Source of the DNA: CAXMRP01 sp965216515
Lineage (GTDB): Bacteria; Pseudomonadota; Alphaproteobacteria; Rhizobiales; Afifellaceae
Assembly (NCBI GenBank): GCA_965216515.1
Contig: OZ244173.1
Span: forward strand, 3,100,001 to 3,164,000
Length of the DNA: 64,000 bases
Reading direction: 5' to 3'
Below are positions 9,064-17,488 of the stretch, piece after piece. The notes under the pieces were generated by a model, which was given only the letters and a program-made list of their open reading frames with translations, was not told where the DNA came from and searched no databases. The number at the start of each line of letters is the position of its first letter. Positions within the stretch are counted from its first letter, which is position 1. Made by a program: the position numbers and the translations under genes.

Positions 9064-10337
9064 GCAAAACACCGGTTTTCAGGCAGCGCCAATCCGCACG
9101 CGACCTCTTCCGATATGCGCAGGACTTCATTCCATTTGGCCATCCGCTCGGTGCGGGCAAACGAGCCGACTTTCAGTTGCGGCACGCCCCAGCCGACCGC
9201 GAGATGCGCAATCGTCACATCTTCCGTCTCGCCGGACCGTGCCGATACGACGGCGCCCCATCCATGTCGGCGTGCCGCGGTCAGGGCGGCGTGGGCGCCG
9301 GTCAGTGTGCCGACCTGGTTCGGCTTGATCAAAACCGCGTTGCAGGCGCCGTGTGTCGCCGCCTGGTCGATGCGCTCGGCGCTGGTCACCAGTGCATCGT
9401 CGCCGATGACTTCGACAGTGTCGCCGACCGCTGCGGTGAACGCGGCAAGTCCGGGCAGATCGTCTTCGGCCAGCGGATCCTCCACCGCGACGATGGGAAA
9501 TCGCCGGATCCAGTCCTGGACACAGGCACTGAATTCCTCGCTGTTCATGGAGCGCTTGTCCCGGCCCAGCCGATACATGCCCGATTTTCCGAACTCCGAG
9601 GCCGCGATATCCAGCGAGATGGCCATGTCGATACCCGGTCGCAGCCCGGCGCCCTCGATCGCCCGGACCAGCGTCTCGATGGCGTCCTCATTGGAATCGA
9701 ACATCGGCCACAGGCCACCCTCATCGGCGACCCCCGCGATTCGCCCTGATTCCGACATGATGCGATGGGCGGACAGATAGACTTCCGCGGTCCAGTCAAG
9801 CGCTGCGCCAAAGTCGGGGGCGCCGATGGCGACGACCATGAAATCCTGCAGATCAACGCGCCGCGCCGCATGTGCGCCTCCACCGAATATCTGGACTTCA
9901 GGCAACGGCATGAAGGCCGGCTCGCGGCCGTTTGCCAGATAGCGCCACAAGGCCTGCCCCGTCGCCGCCGCGGCCAGATGCGCCGCCGCCATCGATGCGG
10001 CAATCACGGCGTTGCCGCCAAGGCGCGCCAGATCGGCTGTACCATCGAGTTGGATGAGAACCTGATCGATGCCGGCCTGGTCGGTTGAATCCATGCCCTG
10101 GATGGCTGGCGCGATTTCGGCCGAAAAACCGGCGAGCGCGCCGCTGACGTCATAGCCGCCGAATTTCCCGCCGCCGTCGCGCAGGTCAACGGCTTCGCCC
10201 GATCCCGTCGATGCACCAGCCGGGGCGATCGCCCGTCCGACCGCGCCGTTTTGCGAACACAGCTCAACTTCGATGGTCGGACGGCCACGCGAATCCCACA
10301 CGCGCCGCGCCCTGGCCTTCTCGATGGTCGATTCCAT
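9048..10337 (-). CDS. Divergent enolase paralogue with changed active-site residues
   Basis: A 429-residue member of the true enolase family, aligned from memory with yeast and E. coli enolase. Kept are the histidine of 'GGGAHA' (H156), E206 in 'DEGG', metal ligands D243, E286 and D313, lysine K338 in 'LIKPNQVG', R367/S368 and K389. Two substrate-contact residues differ. The glutamate of 'QEFM' is aspartate (D165), and the histidine of 'SHRSGETE' is alanine (A366). Both sit near carbon 3 of 2-phosphoglycerate in known structures, so the substrate may be a related phospho-sugar acid. Location in a sugar-acid operon rather than beside glycolytic genes supports a dedicated catabolic role. Its start overlaps the kinase stop (TAATG). 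Confidence 0.82.
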   Translation of the reverse strand: MESTIEKARARRVWDSRGRPTIEVELCSQNGAVGRAIAPAGASTGSGEAVDLRDGGGKFGGYDVSGALAGFSAEIAPAIQGMDSTDQAGIDQVLIQLDGTADLARLGGNAVIAASMAAAHLAAAATGQALWRYLANGREPAFMPLPEVQIFGGGAHAARRVDLQDFMVVAIGAPDFGAALDWTAEVYLSAHRIMSESGRIAGVADEGGLWPMFDSNEDAIETLVRAIEGAGLRPGIDMAISLDIAASEFGKSGMYRLGRDKRSMNSEEFSACVQDWIRRFPIVAVEDPLAEDDLPGLAAFTAAVGDTVEVIGDDALVTSAERIDQAATHGACNAVLIKPNQVGTLTGAHAALTAARRHGWGAVVSARSGETEDVTIAHLAVGWGVPQLKVGSFARTERMAKWNEVLRISEEVACGLALPENRCFAWSTT

Positions 10338-11362
10338 TATCCAACCTCGCTGTGGGTGGCCTTCAACAGCGCAGCGGGTTCGTCGGCCGGATCGAGAAGG
10401 AAGTGAATTGCGATCTTGCGAACCACGGCGCGTTGCCCTTCCTGTGTCAGATACTCGACCGGGGATTTTCCATCCACACGCGCCAGAAACAGGCCGGCGA
10501 GAAGGCGCGATATCCGTCGCTTCAAAGCCGGTTCGTCGGGATCGCGGCCATGTTCCAAATAAGCGGACAGAAAGGCTTCGGCCACGCCCGCATACCGGTC
10601 CGCCGCCTGCGGTCGGTGAACCATTTTCAGCAGGAAGTGGTTGAGCAGAAATGCCGGATCGAACGCCGGATCACCAAACCAGGCACATTCGGCGTCCAGA
10701 AGGCATATTCGCCCGTCCGTTGTGGCCAGGATGTTCTTCGGGCTGAGATCCCCATGGACCAGAACCTCGTTTCGCGCTGCGGTTTCCTCGATTATTCTTT
10801 GCAGCGGTTGCGCAAGCCGGCCATGCCGCCGCCCGCATTCGGCCAGATATGGGTCAAGGCGCAATGCATGGAAAAGTCCGGTCGTCTCGAAACGGCCGGC
10901 GATGGCCGCCTGATTGCGGCTTCGGCGGTGAAGAAGGCCCAGCCCGGCACCGACCGATGTGCCGATCCCGGGATCGGCGTCGCCATGCAACAGCGCGGTT
11001 TTCCAGACCTGCCAGATATGCGGGGGAAAATACGGCATCACCACAAGCCGCGCGGGTTCGTGTTCGGCAATCAGCTCCGGCGCCAGGCCAGGCGCCAGCT
11101 CCGCAGCGACGCGCAGGAATTCGGCTTCGTAGTGATTGCGTTCCACCGGTGCTTGCCAGTCCGCCTGCACCGCCAGTTTTGCACGGGCGCGTTTTACGCA
11201 GTACGTCCCCGTCGGCGTCTCCGCTTTCCAGATATCCGACGAAACGCCGCCGGCCAGCGCCGTATAGCGGATCGCCTGCGGATCCGCTGCAAGTCCGAGT
11301 TCGACAAGCACGCCGGAGATGGCGTCGCCGGCAACATCGGCGGATCGGGTTGCAGCCGGCAT
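10337..11362 (-). CDS. APH-family small-molecule kinase
   Basis: A 341-residue phosphotransferase of the aminoglycoside/choline kinase fold. It shows the nucleotide-binding lysine near residue 58 ('YCVKRAR'), the Brenner motif 'HGDLSPKN' (H203 to N210, catalytic D205) and the metal aspartate D223 in 'LLDAE'. In this fold it could phosphorylate a hydroxyl of a sugar acid such as glycerate. The neighbouring enolase paralogue would then dehydrate the 2-phospho acid. It is coupled on both sides by one-base stop/start overlaps (TGATG upstream, TAATG downstream). It is unlikely to be a resistance gene given its operon. Confidence 0.72.
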   Translation of the reverse strand: MPAATRSADVAGDAISGVLVELGLAADPQAIRYTALAGGVSSDIWKAETPTGTYCVKRARAKLAVQADWQAPVERNHYEAEFLRVAAELAPGLAPELIAEHEPARLVVMPYFPPHIWQVWKTALLHGDADPGIGTSVGAGLGLLHRRSRNQAAIAGRFETTGLFHALRLDPYLAECGRRHGRLAQPLQRIIEETAARNEVLVHGDLSPKNILATTDGRICLLDAECAWFGDPAFDPAFLLNHFLLKMVHRPQAADRYAGVAEAFLSAYLEHGRDPDEPALKRRISRLLAGLFLARVDGKSPVEYLTQEGQRAVVRKIAIHFLLDPADEPAALLKATHSEVG

Positions 11363-12135
11363 CAGCCTTCCTTGACGACCGGATTTGCAAGTATGCCCAC
11401 GCCTTCCAGCTCGATCTCCATTTCGTCTCCGGGCTGAATGGGCCCAACGCCCGCCGGCGTTCCGGTGATGATCACATCGCCGGGCCGGAGCGTGACGGCC
11501 TGCGAAAGATAAACCACCAGATCGATCGCCGAGAACAGAAGATCGCTGGTGCGAATCGATTGCCGGGTCTCCCCATTGACGCGGGCCTGAAGCAGCAGGT
11601 CGCCGGGATCGAGATCCGTGGCGATCACCGGCCCGAGCGGGCAGAACGTATCGAAGCCCTTGCCGATCAGCAGACACCCCTGGTCCATCTCCTCGCTCTG
11701 GATCACGCGTTCGGAAATATCATTTGCGCACGTGCAGCCCAATATCACCCTTCCGGCCTCGTTCCGGTCCAGGCGCCGGCCCGGTTTCCCGATTACGATC
11801 GCCAGCTCCGCCTCGTAGTGAATGTTCTGCCCCTCATGGGGGTAGATCACCGGTTGGCCGGGACCGATTACGGCGTTGTCGGGCTTCATGAAGAGCATTG
11901 GCCGGGTCGGTGTCGGCGCGCCGGATTCTGCGATATGCGACACATAGTTCAGCCCGACCCCGAACAAGCGTGGCCGCTCAACCGGCGCCAGGAGTGTGAC
12001 ATCTGCCGCGCGATCCAGCTCATCGGTCAGCCTGAGGCTTTCAAAGGGCGACGTTTCCAGGCGCCGGTAGGCGTCGTATTCGACAGCTCCGTGGAAAGTG
12101 GTTCCGTCAGCAACACGGTAACGCGCAATCTGCAT
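11362..12135 (-). CDS. Fumarylacetoacetate hydrolase (FAH) family protein
   Basis: A 257-residue FAH-fold enzyme acting on 2-keto or acylpyruvate-type acids (C-C bond hydrolysis, hydratase or decarboxylase chemistry). The metal-binding acids are visible in 'HYEAELAIVIGK', and the C-terminal signature is 'DVIITGTPAGVG'. 'FGVGLNYVSHIAES' matches the usual active-site lip. The start at 12135 has GGAG six bases upstream; an ATG at 12147 is also possible. In this operon a 3-deoxy-2-keto acid is a plausible substrate. Confidence 0.78.
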   Translation of the reverse strand: MQIARYRVADGTTFHGAVEYDAYRRLETSPFESLRLTDELDRAADVTLLAPVERPRLFGVGLNYVSHIAESGAPTPTRPMLFMKPDNAVIGPGQPVIYPHEGQNIHYEAELAIVIGKPGRRLDRNEAGRVILGCTCANDISERVIQSEEMDQGCLLIGKGFDTFCPLGPVIATDLDPGDLLLQARVNGETRQSIRTSDLLFSAIDLVVYLSQAVTLRPGDVIITGTPAGVGPIQPGDEMEIELEGVGILANPVVKEG

Positions 12136-12192
12136 GCCGATCTCCATCCCAATCCTGTACCAAATTTGTCTCCGGGTCGCCGGCTGCCGGGC

Positions 12193-13083
12193 CTAGTCGG
12201 CCAAGTGCCGGTCGACCGGTCCGTCATGCGCGATGAACCGGCAGGACATGCGCATCGGGCTGCCGTTTGTTATCAGGCCGCTTGAATCACGAAACGGACC
12301 GACACTGATGACGCCCCAGTCGGCAACGAACCAGGCCTGACTGTCCGGCGCATCCGGAGCCACCGTCAGTCCTGCGACCTCGCTTCCTGGTCCCGGTCCG
12401 CAGAAATCAACCCATTTCGGTCCCCTGGTGCCGATGCCGGCGGCGCCCCGTCGGCCCTGGTCGTCGATTGGCATGGCATCCGGCGCCAGTCCCAGCGCAT
12501 CGCAGATGCGGGCGTTGAAATAGGCATGGCGGGTCGGTCCGATTTCGACGGGCACCGGGCCCGCGGCCAGCAAGCTCTCCATGCGAAAACAGTGGGCGGT
12601 TTGCGAAACGGCGACCCGGGTTGTCCGGCGCTCGCGCAGCACCAGCCGGCCGTCCGCCGCCCCCCACTCGCGTGGCGAAGTCCATTCAAGGGCCTGAACG
12701 ATTTCCGCTGTTGTCTCGTCGAGCGCGGTCATCTCGATGGACAGTGCGCGGATCGTTCCCGGCGCCCGGCCCTGAAAGACATCATTGCAATAAAAGCAGT
12801 AGTCGTAGCGCTCCGTTCCGTCGGGCCCGGGGTGAAGCGCGGCGACATGATCTGCCGCGCACCAGATACCGTTGTGATGGGGATGGTCCGCCGGGCTTTC
12901 CGAAGTCACGACGACACCCGCCGGTGTCCACACCGGATGCAGGTAAGCCCGATGCAGGCCCTGGGTAAAACCGGCGATTGGCATGTCGCGATAGGTCAGC
13001 ACATCGCGATGGCCGCCGGCATAGGCCCCGGTCGGCAGGGCAATCGAGGCGGCGTCAAGTCGAAAGGGTCCCGGGTTGCTCAT
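12193..13083 (-). CDS. DUF6807 ('PmoA family') protein
   Basis: A 296-residue protein of the DUF6807 family, often mislabelled PmoA although unrelated to methane monooxygenase membrane subunits. Diagnostic strings are 'YLHPVWTPAGVVVT' and 'DHPHHNGIW', with histidines likely in an active or metal site. A second cluster of conserved residues is 'GPTRHAYFNARI' near residue 185. No signal peptide is seen, so it is cytoplasmic. Family members tend to lie in sugar catabolism loci, but I know of no settled reaction. It starts within the TRAP permease stop (ATGA overlap), so it is translationally coupled to uptake. Confidence 0.7.
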   Translation of the reverse strand: MSNPGPFRLDAASIALPTGAYAGGHRDVLTYRDMPIAGFTQGLHRAYLHPVWTPAGVVVTSESPADHPHHNGIWCAADHVAALHPGPDGTERYDYCFYCNDVFQGRAPGTIRALSIEMTALDETTAEIVQALEWTSPREWGAADGRLVLRERRTTRVAVSQTAHCFRMESLLAAGPVPVEIGPTRHAYFNARICDALGLAPDAMPIDDQGRRGAAGIGTRGPKWVDFCGPGPGSEVAGLTVAPDAPDSQAWFVADWGVISVGPFRDSSGLITNGSPMRMSCRFIAHDGPVDRHLAD

Positions 13084-14942
13084 GGCGCGATCAAATGTGT
13101 CAGGCCCAGCGAAACGAATGGCACGAAAGTCACCACCAGCAATACGCAGATCAGTGCGGCGACAAACGGAAGGACAGCACGAAAGACCGCCGTCGCTTCC
13201 ACGTTGCCGACCCGCGCGGTGGTGAAAACAAGCATGCCCAGCGGCGGTGTCAGCGCGCCGATCACCAGATTGATGACGACCACAATGCCGAAGTGAACCG
13301 GATCGACACCGGCGGCCATGGTCAGCGGCACGAGGATGGGAACCAGAATGACCATGGCGGCAATCAGTTCCATGAACAGTCCCACGACAAGCAGCATCAG
13401 GTTGATCAGCAGCAGCAGCATGACGGGATTTTCAGCAATATTGCCGAGTGCGCCACCGACGATTTGCGGAACCCTTTCGCTGGCCAGAACCCAGGCGAAG
13501 GGCGAGGCCGCGGCGATGACAACCATGACCGCCAGCGTATCCTGTAATGCATCGCGCGTCGCGGCGATCGCAGTGTGAACGGTGAGTTTGCGGTAAAGGA
13601 AGGCGCCGCAAAATACCGCATAGAGGAACGCCATGGCGCCCGCTTCTGTGGCCGTGAACACGCCGAGCCGGACGCCGCCGACAATCAGGACCGGCAGGAT
13701 CAGGGCCGGCAATGCGGAGATCAGCGCCTGGAAGCGGTCGCGCCGGCTTGCAACCGGCGTGCCCGCCCCGTAGCCGGATTGGCGGGACTTGACCGCCACC
13801 ACCAGCAGCAATGCACCGGCAACCAGAAATCCCGGCAGGATTGTCGCGATGAACAGCGCGCCGACCGAAACCGAGGCCAGCGCCCCGTATATGATCAGGG
13901 CCAGACTGGGTGGAATAAGGTTCGCGATGACCGAGGAGGCCGAGGTCAGCGCACAGGAAAAGGCCCGTGGATAGCCGCGCTTGGCCATGGACGGCACCAT
14001 GATCTTTCCGATCGCCGCCGCATCCGCCATCGATGAACCGGAAACGCCCGCCATCATCGTATTGGTCACGACATTGACATGGCCAAGGCCGCCGCGAAAA
14101 TGGCCGACAAGCCGCGTCGCAAGCTCGACAAGCCGCTCTGTGATGCCGCCGGCATTCATGAATGCCGCGGCCATGATGAAGAAGGGGATCGCCAGCAGAA
14201 GAAATGAATCCAGCGCGCTCGTCATGTTCTGCGATATCGTGACCATGACGAGCGGGTTTTTCGGTGCGAACGCTGCGAATGTGCCGAACACGAGGGCAAA
14301 GGCGATGGGCACGCCGGCAAACACCAAACCGAGCCCGACGACGACCAGCACGGCTGAGGTGGAAAACAGGCCAACGACACCGGCCAGGGCAAAGCGGATT
14401 GCAATATAGACAAGCGCACCGGCGATGACCGATCCCAGGCATTGCCATCGCGCGATACCGGTCCGTGGTGTGATGGCGAGCATGAACAGCGTCATGGTGG
14501 CGCCGGCCGGAATGGCATAAAACAGCCAGCGAATTGGCCACTCCATGGCCGGTGTGACCGTGCTGGCGCGCCCGGCAAGGTCAAGACCGTGGATGATCAG
14601 CATGATGCAGACAGCCGACATGATCGCTTGTGAAAACAGCGTTCCACGCCGTTTCCAGGATTCGGAAAACAATTGATCAGTCAGGTTGATTCGAAGATGC
14701 GTGCCGCGACGCGCACCGATCGCCATACCGGCAAAAACCAGCCAGACAAATGCAAATCGCGCCAGTTCCTCTGGCCAGGGCAGGCTCGAATTCAGGACAT
14801 ACCGAAAAAAAACCTGCACACACGCAATCAGGCAGGTGGACAGGAGCAGGAGGCCGCACACGGTCTCGATGCCGCGGTCGAAATACAATCCCAGCCTGTC
14901 GAGCAGCGGTGCCGGTTTCGCCGCGCTGTGATCAGCCTGCAT
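13080..14942 (-). CDS. TRAP transporter fused small and large permease (DctQM)
   Basis: A 620-residue inner-membrane protein combining the four-helix DctQ domain (about residues 1-170, with 'FFRYVLNSSLPWPEELARF') and the DctM domain of roughly twelve helices. It drives sodium-coupled import with the DctP receptor encoded upstream. DctM hallmarks include 'GVSGSSMADAAAIGKIM' and 'LIPPSLALIIYG'. Fused DctQM proteins are common. The substrate should be an organic acid, by family precedent and from the catabolic genes that follow. Confidence 0.9.
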   Translation of the reverse strand: MQADHSAAKPAPLLDRLGLYFDRGIETVCGLLLLSTCLIACVQVFFRYVLNSSLPWPEELARFAFVWLVFAGMAIGARRGTHLRINLTDQLFSESWKRRGTLFSQAIMSAVCIMLIIHGLDLAGRASTVTPAMEWPIRWLFYAIPAGATMTLFMLAITPRTGIARWQCLGSVIAGALVYIAIRFALAGVVGLFSTSAVLVVVGLGLVFAGVPIAFALVFGTFAAFAPKNPLVMVTISQNMTSALDSFLLLAIPFFIMAAAFMNAGGITERLVELATRLVGHFRGGLGHVNVVTNTMMAGVSGSSMADAAAIGKIMVPSMAKRGYPRAFSCALTSASSVIANLIPPSLALIIYGALASVSVGALFIATILPGFLVAGALLLVVAVKSRQSGYGAGTPVASRRDRFQALISALPALILPVLIVGGVRLGVFTATEAGAMAFLYAVFCGAFLYRKLTVHTAIAATRDALQDTLAVMVVIAAASPFAWVLASERVPQIVGGALGNIAENPVMLLLLINLMLLVVGLFMELIAAMVILVPILVPLTMAAGVDPVHFGIVVVINLVIGALTPPLGMLVFTTARVGNVEATAVFRAVLPFVAALICVLLVVTFVPFVSLGLTHLIAP

Positions 14943-15018
14943 CCTGCGTGCTCCAGCCCCGGGCCAATGTGGGCGGCGGGCCGTGCCGGCCCGCCATCAC
15001 GTGTCGAATGCGGCGCGC

Positions 15019-16068
15019 CTAGCCGAGCGCCCTGATGTTGGCAATCATTTCCGCTGTTGCCGGGCTTTTCTTGCCGAACTCGTCAAACAGCGATTCTGAG
15101 GCGGAGACCCATTTGGCCTTTTCGTCGTCGGACAGTTCGATGACGTTCACGCCCGCCTTCTTCAGATCGTCGAGCGCGGTCTGTGTGTTGGCGCGGTTGA
15201 CCTTGCGTTGCTCGGCGAACGCCTCCTTGGCGGTTGTGCGGACCATCTCCTGCATGTCGGCGGGCAGCTTGTCCATCCAGCCGGCATTCACCCGCACGGC
15301 TTTGGGCAGGAACCAATGATTTGTCAAAGTCAGATTGGCCGCCTGCTCGAACCACTTGAATCCGCGGATCGAGAAGAAATCCGCCTCCAGACCATCGATG
15401 ACGCCGGTCGACAGGGCGTTGTATTGCTCCGCATAGGCCAGCGGGGTCGGATTGGCGCCCAGAAGGGTCCAGAAATCGACCCATACCTTCAGTTCCGGGA
15501 CGCGGATTTTCACACCCGACAGTTCGTCAAGCGAATGCACCGGAGACTTGGTCAGCAAATGGCGAAATCCGACTTCGCCGAATGCGACGAACTCCACACC
15601 CGTCTTGTCGCGCGCGATCTGCGAAACCGACGCGCCGATCGGTCCCTGCAGAACCGCATCGACATGGGCCTCGTTTTTGTAGATGAAGCCCGGCGCGCCG
15701 CCGGTTGCCGCGATTTCAGGTGCGACGGCTTCTTCCGTGTCCGGCCCGCCGGTCGTGATTTCGATCGTGCCGATGCGATTGCCCTCGATCAGTTGCGAGT
15801 AACTGCCGAGCTGGCTGGCCGGGAAATGCTGGGCATCGATAGCGCCGTTGCTTTTTTCCCGAAGTGTTGCGGCCCATTGTTCAAACGCTTCCGAAATCGG
15901 TGAGGACACCGCCTCAGACGTCGCGATCCGGCATTGAACTGCCTGTGCGAATGCCGGTCTGGCCAGCGCCGGCATCGCAAGCGCGCTGGCGGCCACCAGT
16001 TTCATCGCATCGCGTCGTGATGCGGTCAGCGCACCGGATTTGGCGTGCGTTTTGGATCGGTTGTTCAT
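15019..16068 (-). CDS. TRAP transporter receptor DctP, Tat-type signal
   Basis: A 349-residue periplasmic receptor for the fused DctQM. The N-terminus carries a twin-arginine motif 'SRRDAMK' followed by a hydrophobic stretch and 'AFA', so export is probably by Tat as a folded protein. The conserved ligand arginine lies in 'GVKIRVPELK', consistent with a carboxylate ligand. The start at 16068 has AGGGAGG six bases upstream. It is the first gene of the leftward operon and is read from the operator-bearing promoter at 16124-16144. Confidence 0.88.
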   Translation of the reverse strand: MNNRSKTHAKSGALTASRRDAMKLVAASALAMPALARPAFAQAVQCRIATSEAVSSPISEAFEQWAATLREKSNGAIDAQHFPASQLGSYSQLIEGNRIGTIEITTGGPDTEEAVAPEIAATGGAPGFIYKNEAHVDAVLQGPIGASVSQIARDKTGVEFVAFGEVGFRHLLTKSPVHSLDELSGVKIRVPELKVWVDFWTLLGANPTPLAYAEQYNALSTGVIDGLEADFFSIRGFKWFEQAANLTLTNHWFLPKAVRVNAGWMDKLPADMQEMVRTTAKEAFAEQRKVNRANTQTALDDLKKAGVNVIELSDDEKAKWVSASESLFDEFGKKSPATAEMIANIRALG

Positions 16069-16123
16069 GAAATCCTCCCTGAGCATGCTCATTCTTGTCA
16101 CGGATCGGTCCGGTCAATTTGTT

Positions 16124-16144
16124 ATGAGAACGTTCTCATGTCAA
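16124..16144 (-). promoter_or_regulatory. Perfect LacI-type operator in the TRAP operon promoter
   Basis: ATGAGAACGTTCTCAT (16124-16139) is a perfect 16-bp palindrome. On the minus strand it is preceded directly by TTGACA (16144-16139), a consensus -35 box. The operator therefore fills the -35/-10 spacer, the same arrangement as in the ABC operon at the left edge. The -10 box is weak (TAACAA/ACAAAT region). The divergently encoded LacI protein is the obvious candidate regulator. Confidence 0.65.
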
Positions 16145-16270
16145 GGTGACAAAATAGCGGTTAATGTCCAGTGGCGCTTGCCGAGAGTTGAATGAACACC
16201 CAGAATTAATGCCGAAATCCGGGATATCTGCCGCAATTGCAACTGTTCAGATTTTGGAGTACACCGAACA

Positions 16271-16290
16271 GATAATGAGAACGTTGCCAA
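16271..16290 (+). promoter_or_regulatory. Second, half-conserved operator over a possible LacI promoter
   Basis: GATAAT at 16271-16276 is a good -10 candidate for the rightward LacI gene. ATGAGAACGTTGCCAA at 16275-16290 repeats the left half and centre of the perfect palindrome 151 bases away. This suggests autoregulation and looping across the divergent promoter. No clear -35 box was found. Confidence 0.45.
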
Positions 16291-16372
16291 AATTACGGCC
16301 CAAAACGCGGCCCTTCGATCTGGAGCGCCGCAGGATTGCCGGCGCCGCCAACAGACTTTCCGGGGCCGGGGC

Positions 16373-17398
16373 TTGATTACAATCAAGGATATTGCGCGCG
16401 ACGTGGGTCTTTCACCCGCCACGGTGGCCCGTGCCTTGGGCGACGGGCGCAACACCCGCCCGGAAACCCGAAGAAAAGTGCAGGAATCGGCCGAGCGCCT
16501 GGGCTATGTCGCCAACACCGCGGCGCGCATACTGCGCGGACATCACTCACACACCATTGGTCTGATTGTGCCGGATATCGTCAACAGCTTCTATGCAACC
16601 ATGGCCAAGGCGATGGCCGAGTTGTGTGAAGAGGCCGACCATCAGCTTGTATTGGCGGTCACCGAAGACGACCCGGACCGTGAGGAACGTCAGATGCGGA
16701 CGCTGGTTTCCGCGCGTGCCGCCGCGATTGCGCTGGTGCCCTCGCGCCAGCCAACCGACGAAACGCTCGACCTGGCCCGTCGTCAGCCTTTTGCGCAATT
16801 GATCCGCAACTCCGCGAAGTTTGATGCCGACCGGTTCTGTATCGACGAATCGAGCGCCTTGGAACAGGCGACAAGTCATCTGATCGGGCTCGGGCACCGC
16901 AGGATCCTGCTCGTTTGTGGTGACGACCGATACTCCACCGGTGTGGCGCGCCGACAGGGATATCTGAACAGCTTGCGCAACGCTGGGCTGGCCGCGGACC
17001 CGGAACTGGTCCGCGCCGCCCAACCGGATCTGGAACACGGCCAAAGGGCGCTTGAAGAATTGCCCGACGGTGTTACCGCCGTCATCGCCGCCGGTGTGCA
17101 TTTGACCATGGGCATGGTCGAGGCAATCGAGCAGCGGGGCATTTCCGTGCCTGAGGAATTGTCGGTGGTCGGATTCGGTGATGCATCCTGGCAAGCATGG
17201 TGGCGCGGCGGCATGACCGCGATTTCCTTGCCCATGCGCCAATTGGTGCTCAATTGCGGATCCCACCTTGTCCGCCAGTCAAAGGCGGCCGCCGGCAAGC
17301 GGCAATCCCCGTCGCCGCTGGTCGTCTCTCACGCCGCCGCCCTGGTTGTCGGTGCGACAACGGCCCGCTGCCAGCCCGGACTTGTCAGACAATCGTGA
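16373..17398 (+). CDS. LacI-family regulator of the TRAP/hexuronate locus
   Basis: A 341-residue repressor. The helix-turn-helix ('ITIKDIARDVGLSPATVAR', residues 2-20) and hinge 'NTAARILRG' are followed by a ligand-sensing domain. The TTG start at 16373 puts the helix-turn-helix at the normal distance from the N-terminus; no strong ribosome site is visible. Its place between the divergent TRAP operon and uxuA suggests control of both arms, possibly sensing a hexuronate or aldonate intermediate. The C-terminal tail is rather long and basic. Confidence 0.86.
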   Translation: MITIKDIARDVGLSPATVARALGDGRNTRPETRRKVQESAERLGYVANTAARILRGHHSHTIGLIVPDIVNSFYATMAKAMAELCEEADHQLVLAVTEDDPDREERQMRTLVSARAAAIALVPSRQPTDETLDLARRQPFAQLIRNSAKFDADRFCIDESSALEQATSHLIGLGHRRILLVCGDDRYSTGVARRQGYLNSLRNAGLAADPELVRAAQPDLEHGQRALEELPDGVTAVIAAGVHLTMGMVEAIEQRGISVPEELSVVGFGDASWQAWWRGGMTAISLPMRQLVLNCGSHLVRQSKAAAGKRQSPSPLVVSHAAALVVGATTARCQPGLVRQS

Positions 17399-17488
17399 AT
17401 CCTGTCCTCTTGATATCAGTAATTCGATACGCCGGGATCCGTTGGATGCTGGCGGCAACCATGGTTTCCGAAGAAGGGGGCGGCTGAT

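Noticed and set aside
10337..11362. Aminoglycoside resistance gene
   Set aside because: The APH fold is shared by many metabolic kinases; it sits coupled inside a catabolic operon without mobile elements.
12193..13083. Methane monooxygenase subunit (PmoA)
   Set aside because: The family label PmoA for DUF6807 is misleading; the protein is soluble, without membrane helices, and no pmoB or pmoC genes exist.
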